From positions 1 to 64,000 of the forward strand of contig JAQJVL010002537.1 of NCBI GenBank assembly GCA_035578905.1: DNA of 64,000 nucleotides. The letters run 5' to 3'. Each line of letters starts with the position of its first letter. Positions within the stretch are counted from its first letter, which is position 1. Of the stretch, positions 34,355 through 44,505 are shown in pieces. A model generated the notes under the pieces. That model was given only the letters and a program-made list of their open reading frames with translations. It was not told where the DNA came from and ran no database searches. The translations under genes and the position numbers were made by a program. The stretch is from Stictocephala bisonia (Eukaryota; Arthropoda; Insecta; Hemiptera; Membracidae).

Positions 34355-35089
34355 CAGCGGAGTCCCGGTAATCCGAAATAGTTTGGACCGAACCTATTTC
34401 GAATTATCGAATTTTTTGGATTAAACAGATTTTCTTAAAACACTCTTTTAGTAAAAAATAACATAAATAATACGCCTATCATTCAGTACAGTACTTTAGT
34501 TTTGAACGCTATTCTGTATATATGTAATAAGGAGATAATGAACCCTTTAATAGAAGAATACATTCATCTGAAAGGTACGATCAAACACTGTTTTTTAAGA
34601 CAAGAAGTTGGACACAATCAGAAAAATTGATCTCAGGTCCAACGCTACTTGATGCCGTTGCATTCACCACTAGGCCACGTTATCAGCTGACCTAGTCGTG
34701 TGCATATTTATGGGATTCTCACGCTACCTCAGACAGCTCTGTTCCCAATTCCCACTGTCAGTACAGCATCAACCTTTCGAAAAATGCATATGCCAGGTAT
34801 TTTTATTTCCATACTGTACCGCTGCCTTCTACCAACAAACCGCCGCGACCCCAGTGGATACCATGTTTTTAGACGCTGGCGTAATTTAACTTTGAGGGAG
34901 AGGAATTCTTTTTTTAAAGCAAAGAAATCAAACTTTTTTTATCAAATTAACATTTGAAAATTTTATTAACAGTTAAGTACTTTAAATAATATTCCCTTTT
35001 CATTTTTCGATACACAAAGTTGTGGTTCTTACAGAAACTACATTTTTATTGTTTGCAGATTTCTGTTTCAGATTAGCGGGACTCTACTG
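34355..35089. mobile_element. pogo/Tigger-like element
   Basis: TA at 34353-34354 and 35090-35091. TIRs CAGCGGAGTCCCGGTAATCC and (reverse complement) CAGTAGAGTCCCGCTAATCT. No intact transposase. Confidence 0.75.
34615..34695 (-). repeat. tRNA-derived SINE-like segment
   Basis: The minus strand reads GTGGCCTAGTGGTGAATGC (a good Pol III A box, TGGCCTAGTGG) and about 30 bp later GTTGGACCTGAGATC (a weak B box). It lies inside the pogo/Tigger-like element. Confidence 0.45.
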
Positions 35090-35793
35090 TACTATCAAAT
35101 TTTATTCAATCAAGTAACAGAGCATTTTTTAAATTGCAATCTAAATCGACTTAAGTCAAGCTGAGGTGTTATTTGGAAGTAAAAACATTATTTTTTCAAA
35201 TTTACAGTCCTTAATTAGTGTATATATATATAAAGGAATGTTATACATACTAAATGTTTCTACGGATTATTTATATGAGATTGAAGATTGAAACATAGGG
35301 CTAAAGGAACTGCATTATTTGACAACAAGATGATATTAATTATATATGACATAGATAAAAGTACAAAAACTGAAAACAATTCACTTCGCAATTAATTAGG
35401 CATGAATAAATTTATGCAATATTAGAACATCATAGTTTGTAGTGATATAGTTTGTTTTTCAATAAGATTGTTGTATGATTCCTTTATTCAGATTAGACAG
35501 CAATGCGGACAAAATAGACATACTGGAAAATACTATAATTTTAATGTGGTGGTTTCTTGCTCATATTCGCCATAATGAAGTAAGAGTTCTCAAACGAGTG
35601 GAAAAAATATATAATAAATCATTTATCAGACTACAAAAAGAGTTTTCTTACAGAATGAGAATTATAATTTCCCAACTCAAAATGTTGAGGTCCACCCACC
35701 CTTATTATATTATTCAACTAAGGGCTCTATAAGTTAGTTTTGCTACTGCCAGCATTTAAATATAAGTGTTGGATATAACCAATATATACTCAC
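35090..35793. other. intronic, unrecognised 85-codon ORF
   Basis: An ORF at 35475-35732 (plus) starts MIPLFRLDSNADKIDILENT and includes a hydrophobic TIILMWWFLAHI stretch. No family recognised and no sign of splicing; probably chance or transposon relic. Confidence 0.3.
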
Positions 35794-35881
35794 ATCTCCA
35801 TCCTCTTGACTAATCCTTCTGATCAGTCCATTATTCTTCCCCTCTATTTTGACAATTGGTTCTAATGGTAGAACCCTCCAC
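35794..35881 (-). CDS. KANSL1: KANSL1 exon D, PEHE domain core
   Basis: Residues 157-186 of the visible part. The acceptor is TTTTTAG and the donor is GAT|GTGAGT. It encodes WRVLPLEPIVKIEG then KNNGLIRRISQEDGD. The Trp-Arg-Val following EILTPK matches the family pattern EILTPxWR. The exit phase is 0, joining directly to IEDLSDE in the next exon. Confidence 0.87.
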
Positions 35882-36315
35882 CTAAAAATAAAAACAAGTG
35901 ATTGGTAGATAATTTTAAACTTATAACATTACATTAAAACAAATATTTTGCTAGAAGAATCAATTTTAAGATTGAACAGTCAAAGCATCACTATCTGTCC
36001 CATTATTAATTATAAATCCAATCACAATTTCCTACAAGTTTTTCGTAGTAATTGTAAATAACCATTGATTATCAAGATTTTTGTCAAAATAAAAATATTA
36101 AATCATATTAAAAAGTAAGATGGTTGATTATGTAGATGATAACTTCGAAGAAATAATGAATACACTTGGAAACGTCCCATCTGTTAGGAAGGTCCAAAGA
36201 GACTAAAAATATTGTAGGTTTAACTCACAACTTCAATATAACTTACGCAGAGGTATCATGTGATTCCCACATAAGGCCTTTGTATTCTACCTATAACACT
36301 AATACAGTTTCTTAC

Positions 36316-36423
36316 TTTGGTGTCAATATTTCTTTATACTGAAGTTTCTCCAGTCTGGTTGATGCTGCCACACTGTACGGGATCACAATGTTGTCAATGT
36401 CATACGAGTTCTCCCGCTTCCTT
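36316..36423 (-). CDS. KANSL1: KANSL1 exon C, start of PEHE domain
   Basis: Residues 121-156 of the visible part. The acceptor is TTTTTCAG and the donor is CCAAA|GTAAGA. It encodes [20 protein letters not shown] followed by [16 protein letters not shown]. This closely resembles the opening of the KANSL1 PEHE domain as I know it (basic patch, then NIVIP and [11 protein letters not shown]), and it is the segment that identifies the gene. In the family this region contacts the MOF/KAT8 acetyltransferase domain. Only 434 bp of intron separates it from the next exon. Confidence 0.88.
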
Positions 36424-37590
36424 CTGAAAAAAATAATTAAACATGAACATTAACTATTAATGAGAACTAGTATTACCAAGTATAAGGTTGGCTTCCAAAA
36501 TATTTTAATGTAGCTGAAGATTTTGTACAAAATTTTAATTATGCTAACACGATTATGATCATGGCTATGTTACGGATGTTATAAACTACTCTGTATAGTA
36601 CAGAACACTGCCATTATTTAGGAAGAGGAAACTGAAGGTTTTCCATTCAAAGCCCGCCCAATAGAACTTAATAAATGTTGATGATACATTTTAGAACAGA
36701 AACTGCTCCAAAGCCTAGATAGGCAATCATATAAGACAAAGAGAAATTAACATGACACGTGGGATTCACCACTCATAAAAGACTTGAGAGAGGGACTGAA
36801 ACAACTGCTTCAAGCCCACCTTTCCCATCTACTCACAAAAGAATGAACAAAACCACCTAAAGTGTATAATCATTTCTAAAAAATAGGGAAGCAAAATCAT
36901 AAACTTAGACAAACAGTCAGTTATAGTATTTTTAGCACTTGTTATGGTAAGTTCACAGGTTTAATTCCCAATAAGAATTTACAATCTGTAGTTATAAATA
37001 AATTTCATACATTACATTTTAGTCAACATAGTATATGTTAGGTCTGAGCCCAGACAATGTGGATACCATTATTGCCTTTTAACCCTTTGAAGAGTGCGCA
37101 CTATGTGCAGTTTTGAGTAACCACATCAAATGACATGGTCGACGATAATGGCCCAAAGAAGTCACCACATCATATGACGTGACAGACCATATGGCCACGT
37201 TTGTGCTGCTACGTTATGGAGTTCGTAAAAATAATGTTTCCAGGAATATGAAGACGCATCGCAGCTGTTATTACTCATGTGTTTGCATCTACCGGCCCCT
37301 GCTAGGTCGATTAGTGACGTCATACTGCCGCTTTTATTTCACCTATAGTGATTATTCGCGCGCTTTTCCCCCTACTACTGTCACTCATCTAATAATGGTC
37401 ACTGTCACTTGCTACTCACTCCTATTTCTTGGACGTGTTTTGTAATTGTTACGGTATGGTTATCAAGTATTATTTATGTTTTCACAAGGCTTTATTGTAT
37501 ATAGTGTATATATGTTTTAGTAGTGTATAGTGTTTTATTCATACAATATTGTATAAGTGTAAATAAAATAGTGTACAGTTTATTATCAAA

Positions 37591-37659
37591 ATGGACTTAG
37601 ATCAAGATAGATTACTACGAAGTGAGGAAATTAGGCAGGCAGTAAATGAATATTGCTGA
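37591..37659 (+). pseudogene. piggyBac transposase N-terminal stub (22 aa)
   Basis: MDLDQDRLLRSEEIRQAVNE-YC-stop, directly after the 5' leader. Acidic start as expected, but too short to classify alone; position in the element supports it. Confidence 0.45.
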
Positions 37660-37778
37660 AAGAATGAAAGTCCTTGAAACTCACTACACACCGAAAGAGA
37701 AACAACCGGCAATCCCACGCTGCTTGACGGGCGATAAGCACCCGCTCCGATTGACTGAACGGCACTTCATAAAAATCT

Positions 37779-38024
37779 CTACCTGGTAATCAAGAACGTA
37801 AAAGGAAAATACAAAGGCAGTGTTATGTTTGTGCAAACTCATCACGAAATCCTAAAAAACGAAAAGACACTTATTACGAATGTCCAGACTGCCGAGTCGC
37901 CTTATGCATTGATCCTTGTTTTGAACTTTTTCATACTATAAAAAAAGTACTAAACAAAAAAAGTACAAAACATAAAAAATCATTCTATGTAAATATTCTC
38001 ATATGCATTTATATGAATAAATAA
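37779..38024 (+). pseudogene. piggyBac transposase C-terminal cysteine-rich domain (81 codons)
   Basis: Reads LPGNQERKRKIQRQCYVCAN, then YYECPDCRVALCIDPCFELF-HT and a Lys-rich tail. The CxxC-CxxC-CxxxC-F-x-x-x-H layout is the cross-brace finger at the end of piggyBac transposases, which binds the terminal repeats. Just upstream, in another frame, PLRLTERHF matches the RLxGRHF motif that normally precedes it, so a frameshift lies near 37770. Confidence 0.75.
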
Positions 38025-38502
38025 TAACAATTTTGTTTAAATTGTGCAATTTTATTTTTTACTCCCAAACGCATTTTTAGTCAAATTTACACTACTCCTT
38101 ATGGACATCGTAAGTGTCACGTCATATGACGTGATTACTCCTCAAAGGGTTAAAACTATAGTTTATATTAATATAGTTATCACTAAATAGACACATTAGG
38201 AATAAAAAAAATAGTAAAAATAAAATGAATTCAATGAGTAAATTTAAACTTTTTGCATATCTTGGAAACTGTAATAGATGGAGAGTTGACATTTTTACAG
38301 ATTAAGAAGAATCACATTTTCTAGAAAACTGAAAACTTGAAATTTTTATTCCAAAGAATAAAAATTGATTTTTAAAGGAAAAACAACTTAATAGTGATTG
38401 TACAGGCTGGAGATATTCAAACGTTGATTTTCTCAGACATGTCAAACGAGAAACAATCACTTATAATCACACAAACTTTAATTTGTTTATTAATTAACCT
38501 CT

Positions 38503-38548
38503 TGAATCTGTTGATGATGATCTTTCGAGACCGAAATGTTGTTTGTTC
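38503..38548 (+). other. decayed CTGANGA-hairpin-GAAA motif
   Basis: TTGATGA, then a GATCT/AGACC hairpin with TTCG loop (one mismatch), then GAAA. Same layout as the motifs at 38714-39162, 54364-54405 and 62992-63382. Confidence 0.45.
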
Positions 38549-38713
38549 AGTAAATACTTAAATGATTTCTGTTATCTTGTTATATATACTATAAAATGTC
38601 ATTATAATAATGAGACCCATTAAATACACTCTACAGAATAAGAACCAGAGTGGGATTTATGACTAATCCAACCTTTTTATTCATTTTGTTTTATTAGCCT
38701 CCAGAACTGTTAT

Positions 38714-39162
38714 ATTATAGAAATAATATAGGTTAAGTTACCTTTTTTTTTCCGTCAACAGTTCTTCTTTCATAAATGTGCTATGTACATTTCAAAGCGT
38801 AGAGCTTCATCATCAGGCTTTCCAAAAACGTCACAATTACATACTAAACATTAAAAACATTTAAAATATAAACTAAAACACTCAAACATATTAATACAGT
38901 ACATTTGCCGGCCGGCGATAGACACCAACTGATGACCAATGGTTATCAGTTGGTGTCTATCGCCGACCGGCAAATGTACTGTGTTAATATGTTTGAGTGT
39001 TTTAGTTTATATTTTTAATGTTTTTAATGTTTAGTATGTAAATGTGACGTTTTTGGAAAGCCTGATGATGAAGCTCTACGCTTTGAAATGTACATAGCAC
39101 ATTTATGAAAGAAGAACTGTTGACGGAAAAAAAGGTAACTTAACCTATATTATTTCTATAAT
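38714..39162. repeat. 449-bp near-perfect inverted repeat (palindrome)
   Basis: Arms of about 218 bp match almost throughout. The outer end is ATTATAGAAATAATATAGGT, the centre ACTGATGACCAATGGTTATCAGT (loop about 11 bp). Each arm contains CTGATGA, GAAGC/GCTTT hairpin, GAAA. No ORF. Confidence 0.95.
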
Positions 39163-39503
39163 CCAACCTATTGTTAGCTTAACCACGAACATATCAAAGG
39201 TTAATAAGAATTGGGTCGCGCAATGCTGTTACCAGCTACCTAGGAACAAAGTTTAGTGGAGATTGTAGGCAATAGCTTTTATGCTCGGTCCTCTTAATAG
39301 TAACATGGTATCCACTCAATTGTTGCCGCCATTCATATGGAGACTACCCTGAGGTCTCCGTGTTAGTGTTAGTCAGGGTCCGGATGTTGTGTAGAGAAAA
39401 TGAGTGAGTACAAGTATTGTCAAATAGGTAAAAATCAGACCAATACCAAGTGGTTCGGAATCAACGTAAAGCTGTGGGTCCCTTAGTTCCACTTGGTATT
39501 ATT

Positions 39504-39610
39504 GGGAAAACACCTGCCCTCCCAGACACTTACAGTGGTATTTACCAACCCACCCTCCCAGACACAAATAGTGGTATTGACACACCCGCCCTTCCGGACA
39601 CAAACAGTTG
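39504..39610 (+). repeat. diverged G-rich minisatellite, about three units
   Basis: Units CCCTCCCAGACACTTACAGTGG-type ending GGTATT(T/G)AC, with CCCACCCTCCC and CACCCGCCC cores. It is joined directly to the LINE fragment at 39611. Confidence 0.75.
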
Positions 39611-39910
39611 TATTGTAATTGATTCAATGAAGTCAATACTTGCATCTATAATTGATTCAATGAAGTCAATACTTGCACCAACAACTGACTTATTCTCTCT
39701 AAAGCCTTGTTGCTCCTTGGAGATGAGATTATTAGTTTCCAAGTAATGTGTCAATTGCCTGGTGGCAATTCACTCATATAATTTAGAAAAAGAGAATATT
39801 AACGATAATAGTCTATAGTTAGAAACAATTTCGGTATCGCCTGATTTAAAAAGTGGTGTGATTTTTGGATACTTGGAGCCGTGTAGGAAAAATGCAGGAA
39901 ATAAAGGACG
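39611..39910 (-). pseudogene. LINE reverse transcriptase fragment
   Basis: Minus strand: FKSGDTEIVSNYRLLSLIFS, then THYLETNNLISKEQQGFREN-KSVVGA, then FIESI. Early RT motifs (SNYRPISLL, QxGFRxxKSV). A 36-bp direct duplication (ASIDFIESIID) at about 39613-39684 precedes the junction with the minisatellite. Palm motifs are missing. Confidence 0.75.
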
Positions 39911-39930
39911 AGTTGATTAGACCTAAATGA

Positions 39931-40080
39931 GTATTTTGGAGAGATAGGACATCAGCAAACTTACCTTAGAAGACAAGTTCACTAACACCAGAGAAGTAGT
40001 AACATACACAAAAGAATCAATTAATCACATGAATTTTCAGTGCCACTGGCACTTTCTTCAGGTGAGTAGAGAGAGAGACT
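39931..40080 (-). repeat. palindromic repeat family A, copy 4 (single unit)
   Basis: On the minus strand: (TC)n ACTCACCTGAAGAAAGTGCC, GGCACTGAAAATTCATG, CTAAGGTAAGTTTGCTGATG, CTCTCCAAAATA. Best example of CTGAAGA, AGTGCC/GGCACT hairpin, GAAA. It lies in the intron between exons B and C in sense orientation. Confidence 0.8.
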
Positions 40081-40811
40081 GACTTCCACTATTGCTGGGT
40101 AGGTGGCAGTGGTGGGGGTTGTACCTCCATAGAGCAACGCTCAGGTATTGAAGCATTTTTTTTCCAGCTGGTATATATATGAAGTTTGCTGATGGGGAAA
40201 GGGTTGAAGAGAAGCGTGTGCTTAACACTTAATCAAGTGCTTTTTTCCACGTTCATTCTTAACGCAGTCTATCCTGTACAAGGTCACTGCTATTAAAACA
40301 AAACAGCTGGTTTATCGATGGCCGACTCAAAATAACAACAACATGGTCATAATCAACCGTTACTAGTCGTTACTTAAAATACTAATAAGGGATCATTTAA
40401 TTAACTTTAAATAAAATAAAAGCCTATCTTAAGTTCAGATTAGGTGGGTCACAGGATTTTGTTATCCATTGGTGTACTAATTCCATCCTTCGGAGTTGGG
40501 AACTATTGGCATGGGAAGGAAGGGATCTGATTACTTTAGAGGTGTAACACTGGTCAAAATGTTGCCCTAACTAAGGACCTTTAGGAAGCTGGGCTTTAAC
40601 CAACAATGCTACCAACCAATCAGTAGTCACAACTTTCATTTGATCACTTGTTAATATTAGATATACAACATTTAAGATAACTCATAATGCTCAGTATTAT
40701 TTTTAAACAAGACTTTTACCAAATATTTGATTGATTGGGTCATTCAATCACACTGGCTTTATAAAGCTTTAAAAGCTTCATAAAGGATGAATAAGAATTA
40801 AATAAACTAAC

Positions 40812-40971
40812 CTGAAAGCCTCCCTTTCCTTGCTGGAATGAGGCCCAGGAGAAGGAGAGGGTACAGGCGATGGTCGAGACACCCCACTAACCACTGTAAA
40901 TGGAGATGACGTGGACTCTGCATCTTCTTCTACGTGCCTTGATTCAAGGCCCCTGTCATCTGCTGGAGTCC
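40812..40971 (-). CDS. KANSL1: KANSL1-like exon B
   Basis: Residues 68-120 of the visible part. The acceptor is TTTTTTAG and the donor is TTTCAG|GTTAGT. It encodes an acidic stretch (ESRHVEEDAEST) followed by a Ser/Pro-rich low-complexity linker (SRPSPVPSPSPGPHSS) ending KEREAF, just before the PEHE domain. Entry and exit phases agree with exons A and C. The 17.7-kb intron upstream of it holds most of the transposons of the right half of the window. Confidence 0.8.
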
Positions 40972-41599
40972 CTAAAAAACAGAATTTAAAATAAAATAGT
41001 AAAAATGTAATTCAGATTAATTAACATAAAATGTTTTACTTATAAAAAGTATTTACCTCTGTCACAGAGTTCAACAGAAAAAGTTAATGATTTATGTTAA
41101 ACATCATGTTAAAGGTCAATAAAATCCCATCATGAAGACTTAATCAACATAATCACTGAAGTATGACTGCAAACTAAAATTGAATAGTCATTTAAATTAA
41201 GTTACTTTACGCACTATATTCCTTGAATGTCAACTGAAAAATCTGTCTATTCTTCATTTTTTAACAAAGATTGTAATTTTCATGTTACAAGTTAAAATCA
41301 ATAAACATTTAACATATGAAAATATTAAATAGTATTTCAAACACATATCCGTGACTCAAAATGTTTCCCGCAAAGTACAAAACATCCAATTTTACTACAG
41401 ATTAGTGGCAAACTGAACTCTGGACCAAGTGATTCCAATAAACATGCACTGCGAAACCCCGCTGAGGGAAGGCAATGAATGATTCCCCGATTACCAGATT
41501 GCAGAGAAGACACAGAATGGTAATAGTTATTTAATTGAAGACAGACGTACATGTGTTTTTAGTAGTTCCAAGATTTTTATGTTAGTATATTTACGCCAG

Positions 41600-41745
41600 T
41601 GGCATTTTTATCTTAATGCACAAACATTATTGTGGGACAACGGTCCAAAACCCATCAAGCAAATTTGTAGAAGACCTACCGGGATTTGAACCTGTGGTCC
41701 TCTTTAGAGGCATGTATTCGGCAAGCAATGCAAGTTCATAAAGAC
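41600..41745 (-). repeat. tRNA-derived SINE fragment
   Basis: The minus strand contains ACCACAGGTTCAAATCCCGG, a perfect Pol III B box (GGTTCAAATCC), followed by GTAGGTCTTCTAC. The 5' half does not fold as a tRNA and the acceptor stem is not closed, so it is a SINE rather than a tRNA gene. Confidence 0.55.
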
Positions 41746-41992
41746 AAAAATTTTGAGCAGATAACAATAGAGATTGCAGTCAGAAATACCTAAATGACAG
41801 CATAGACTATTGGAATGAACTATCTTAACATCAACAATACCCAGCGGCAATACCACCCACCCAAATACCTTTGTTGAAATGATGTTCTCTTTTTTCTCTA
41901 AATTTCAATTGATTCGCTCATCTTTCAGGGATAATAAAATAGGACATTCACCAGAACTTAATTTTTTTTCAAATAAGATTGTGTCTTGTATA

Positions 41993-43185
41993 CAGGGTGT
42001 CCAGTAAACCTCCTTAAACAAATTCCCTGACTTTTCCCTGACCAATCCGTGATTTCATACAAAATTTCCCTAACCCCAAATCGACATAGTTACATACATC
42101 TATTTAACTTAATAGTAACATTATGTACTACCATGTACATACATTATGTAATTTACAGTCAATTGCAGCAGGGAATGCCCGGCGTATTTGAAAGCGGTGG
42201 AGGAATCTCTAAAAAGAACGAATTATGGTAGATGAAGGTGAACAATTAGCAGGACTAGGCTTCAACGACGGGGTCATTGAGGGAGCGAATTATGAGATCC
42301 CGTTTGAGGCGGGAGGATGTAACTTTGCAGAGTATAGTTCACCAAGCCGGGGGCACTCATTAAACATCACAAAACAGTGCACAATGATATAGAAATTGTG
42401 TTCAGATGCAAAATCTATGGGAGAGGATTTAGGGGGCCGCATGCGGCTGCGTGCCATATCCCTAGGTGCACGGTGCAACCGGCTTGGGTGTGGCAATATT
42501 GGTGCGAAGCTTGTGAGAAAGGATTTAACTCAAAGAATGGTTTATCTCAACATAAACGTTATAAACATATAGAAGAAAGGATGGTAATTAATAATTACAA
42601 TTATTAATTACCAAAATATCAATTTTTCACAAATATATTTTTATTGATAACCGTAATAATTAAATTGAAAACTATTACCTAAAATAATTATTATTTTTAA
42701 ACTATTTTATAAAGTAGAGGAACAATTTAAAAACATTTATAACTAGCCTTCAGTAAAAAACAAACATACTTTTTATTCTATTGTTAAATTATGAAAACTT
42801 TCAATGCCTTGAAAAACAGCGCTATATTATAATTTCCCCAAAACCAGCATAAATTTTAGGTCTATTACTTAATTAACAAGTACTAATCAGACAATTATTT
42901 CAGTAAGTTTTAAACTTTTAGCGATATTAAACTATTTGTATGAGGTCGAACAAGCATAACTAAAGCAATTAAGTAGATTTTTCAAAATGTAGAATATTAA
43001 ATGGCATGTAAACTTAACATTTAGTACTGAACAGAGTAAAGGATTTTTTGTAGGTGTATAATGACCTTTACATATCACAACACACTGGTGTTCTTGTTAG
43101 GATTTTTCAGGTTTTGTTTCAAATTCCCTGATTTTTCCCTGACTTTTCCAGGTTTTCCCTATTTTTCCTTTTGCTGGACACCCTA
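41993..43185 (+). mobile_element. TIR element of unassigned superfamily with a C2H2-finger ORF
   Basis: Flanked by TGTATA at 41987-41992 and 43186-43191. Ends CAGGGTGTCCAGTAAA and (reverse complement) TAGGGTGTCCAGCAAA. Just inside both ends the same-strand direct repeat AAATTCCCTGACTTTTCCCTGA-type sequence occurs (about 42020-42041 and 43122-43145). The interior holds two overlapping ORF fragments (42225-42607) and AT-rich sequence. Confidence 0.65.
42225..42607 (+). pseudogene. C2H2 zinc-finger protein fragment inside TIR element (one frameshift)
   Basis: ATG 42225-42227 encodes MVDEGEQLAGLGFNDGVIEG and an acidic 55-residue segment ending at TAG 42390-42392. A +1 frame overlapping it from about 42365 encodes IEIVFRCKIYGRGFRGPHAA-ACHIPRC, then YWCEACEKGFNSKNGLSQHK-RYKH. 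The second finger is a complete C-x2-C-x12-H-x4-H. The first has CxxY instead of CxxC but keeps H and C. Paired fingers like these, with GLxQHKRxxH, head R2-type LINE proteins and some domesticated or transposon proteins; nothing downstream resembles RT. Function unknown. Confidence 0.5.
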
Positions 43186-43197
43186 TGTATAGTACTA

Positions 43198-43460
43198 CGT
43201 TCTGCTACTTCTCAACTTGGAGTGGCCGTAAATAAGGGGCTAAGGCATTGGCTTTCCACGCAGACGGTCCGGGTTTGATTCTCGAAATGACCCCTAACAG
43301 TTTTTGCCCTGCCCCTGTACAGGGTTCCTGTCCCTGTACAGGGATGATTCGTGGTTCGGAAGTCATGTAAAGCCGTTGGTCCTCAGGTTAGGTGTTTGAG
43401 AGGGCTTCTTAGCCCTAACTTCGCCTGGTAAAATAAGACGAACTTTAACTTTAACTTCCT
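43198..43460 (+). mobile_element. tRNA-derived SINE
   Basis: The head reads GAGTGGCCGTAAATAAGGGGCTAAGGCATTGG (A-box region GGCTAAGGCATTGG) and, about 30 bp on, GGTCCGGGTTTGATTCTCG (B box GGTTTGATTC). The body contains a repeated CCCTGTACAGGG palindrome, and the 3' end is a TTTAACTTTAACTT microsatellite. The layout (tRNA-like head, body, short tandem tail) defines a SINE. Confidence 0.75.
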
Positions 43461-44124
43461 CTTTTGGGTTAGATAGATATATGAGGACGCATTAAGGTAT
43501 GGGTTAGTGTGGGTAGGTTTCAAGCACACCTCATGGTCAATCGAGACGATCTGTTTATAAACATCAAGGAAGTGCGGTTGTCTTTTTTTTCTACCTTCAA
43601 GATGTCTCTCTTCCTTCACGTTTTCAAGTAAAACATTCTCATCTTTCCTAGGCCATATGTCAAACCAAGATGGTTAAATTAGTGTTTCTTTATCTTGGTT
43701 TAAGTTTCAGGTTTTTGGTAATAGTTGGTTCACAAGATACGAAGATTTTAAAAACCCTTCCAGGACCAGCACAGATCAAAATAACAAAGAACTTAAATCT
43801 GGCACACCTAAAAAATGAATTTGTAAGTTAACTAAGGAGGGGTAGAGAAGAGTACAAATTGCTCTTAATTTTTTTGCCATATTAAAAATGCATATCTATA
43901 AATTTTAGTCCCAGCAAAACTTGACCCATACAAAATTGAACATAACTCCAAGATGGGAAAGTTATTTGTAATACACAGCAAACTATCTTTAATATATTTT
44001 TATAATGGGTGTTCCACATTATTCCCTATTGAACAACTAAGTAAATTATAAAAATCAAGAAGCAACATATTTTCTTTTAAAGCTGCAATGAACAGGTGGC
44101 TGCAACTCACAATTTTATGGCTCT

Positions 44125-44505
44125 TGGTAATAGCTGACAACAGCTATGTCCACACTTGTGCACTTTCACGTTCAACTTGAGTTTCAATGTTCCTTTCAAA
44201 ATTCAACTAAACATGTATCAACGCATGCCTTAATGACTGTTCTTAATGCCTTTTTCCCAGTTCACATGTATGCCTCACTAGAGTGCAGTGTGTCCAAGAT
44301 GGATGAAGGCGACACACTTTTGTTAGGAGGTCTTGGTGTTACATACGTAGTATTAAGTCAAGTTAAGAAACGTAGAAGCTCAAGGCAATCAATCATAATT
44401 AAGAATTGTTTCAAAACCCGTAATTTTTAGATTGTTTAAAGATTTAAAAGCTTAAGGCAATGTCTTGTTTAAAGAGTTCACAACCATGTTTAAGGGCAAC
44501 TTCTT
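44125..44505 (+). repeat. dispersed repeat, copy 2 (related to 7850-8165)
   Basis: The fuller copy. ATG near 44299 opens MDEGDTLLLGGLGVTYVVLS-QVKKRRSSRQ; the frame is open upstream as well (44146-44430, 94 aa). The hydrophobic then Lys/Arg-rich N terminus resembles those of some PIF/Harbinger proteins, but there is no catalytic domain to confirm it. Confidence 0.4.

Larger units (their letters stand above)
37083..38149 (+). mobile_element. piggyBac-like element keeping both ends of the transposase
   Basis: TTAA at 37079-37082 and 38150-38153. Termini CCCTTTGAAGAGT and (reverse complement) CCCTTTGAGGAGT, a clear TIR. CATATGACGTGA-type palindromes recur near both ends (about 37168 and 38122). 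Inside are an N-terminal ORF (37591-37659) and a C-terminal cysteine-rich domain (37779-38024), with the catalytic middle deleted. Confidence 0.9.

Noticed and set aside
37179..37445. 88-aa plus-strand ORF as a gene
   Set aside because: It lies in the leader of the TTAA element before the transposase start and has no recognised motif.
41640..41720. tRNA gene on the minus strand
   Set aside because: The B box is perfect but the acceptor and D arms do not pair; better explained as a SINE.
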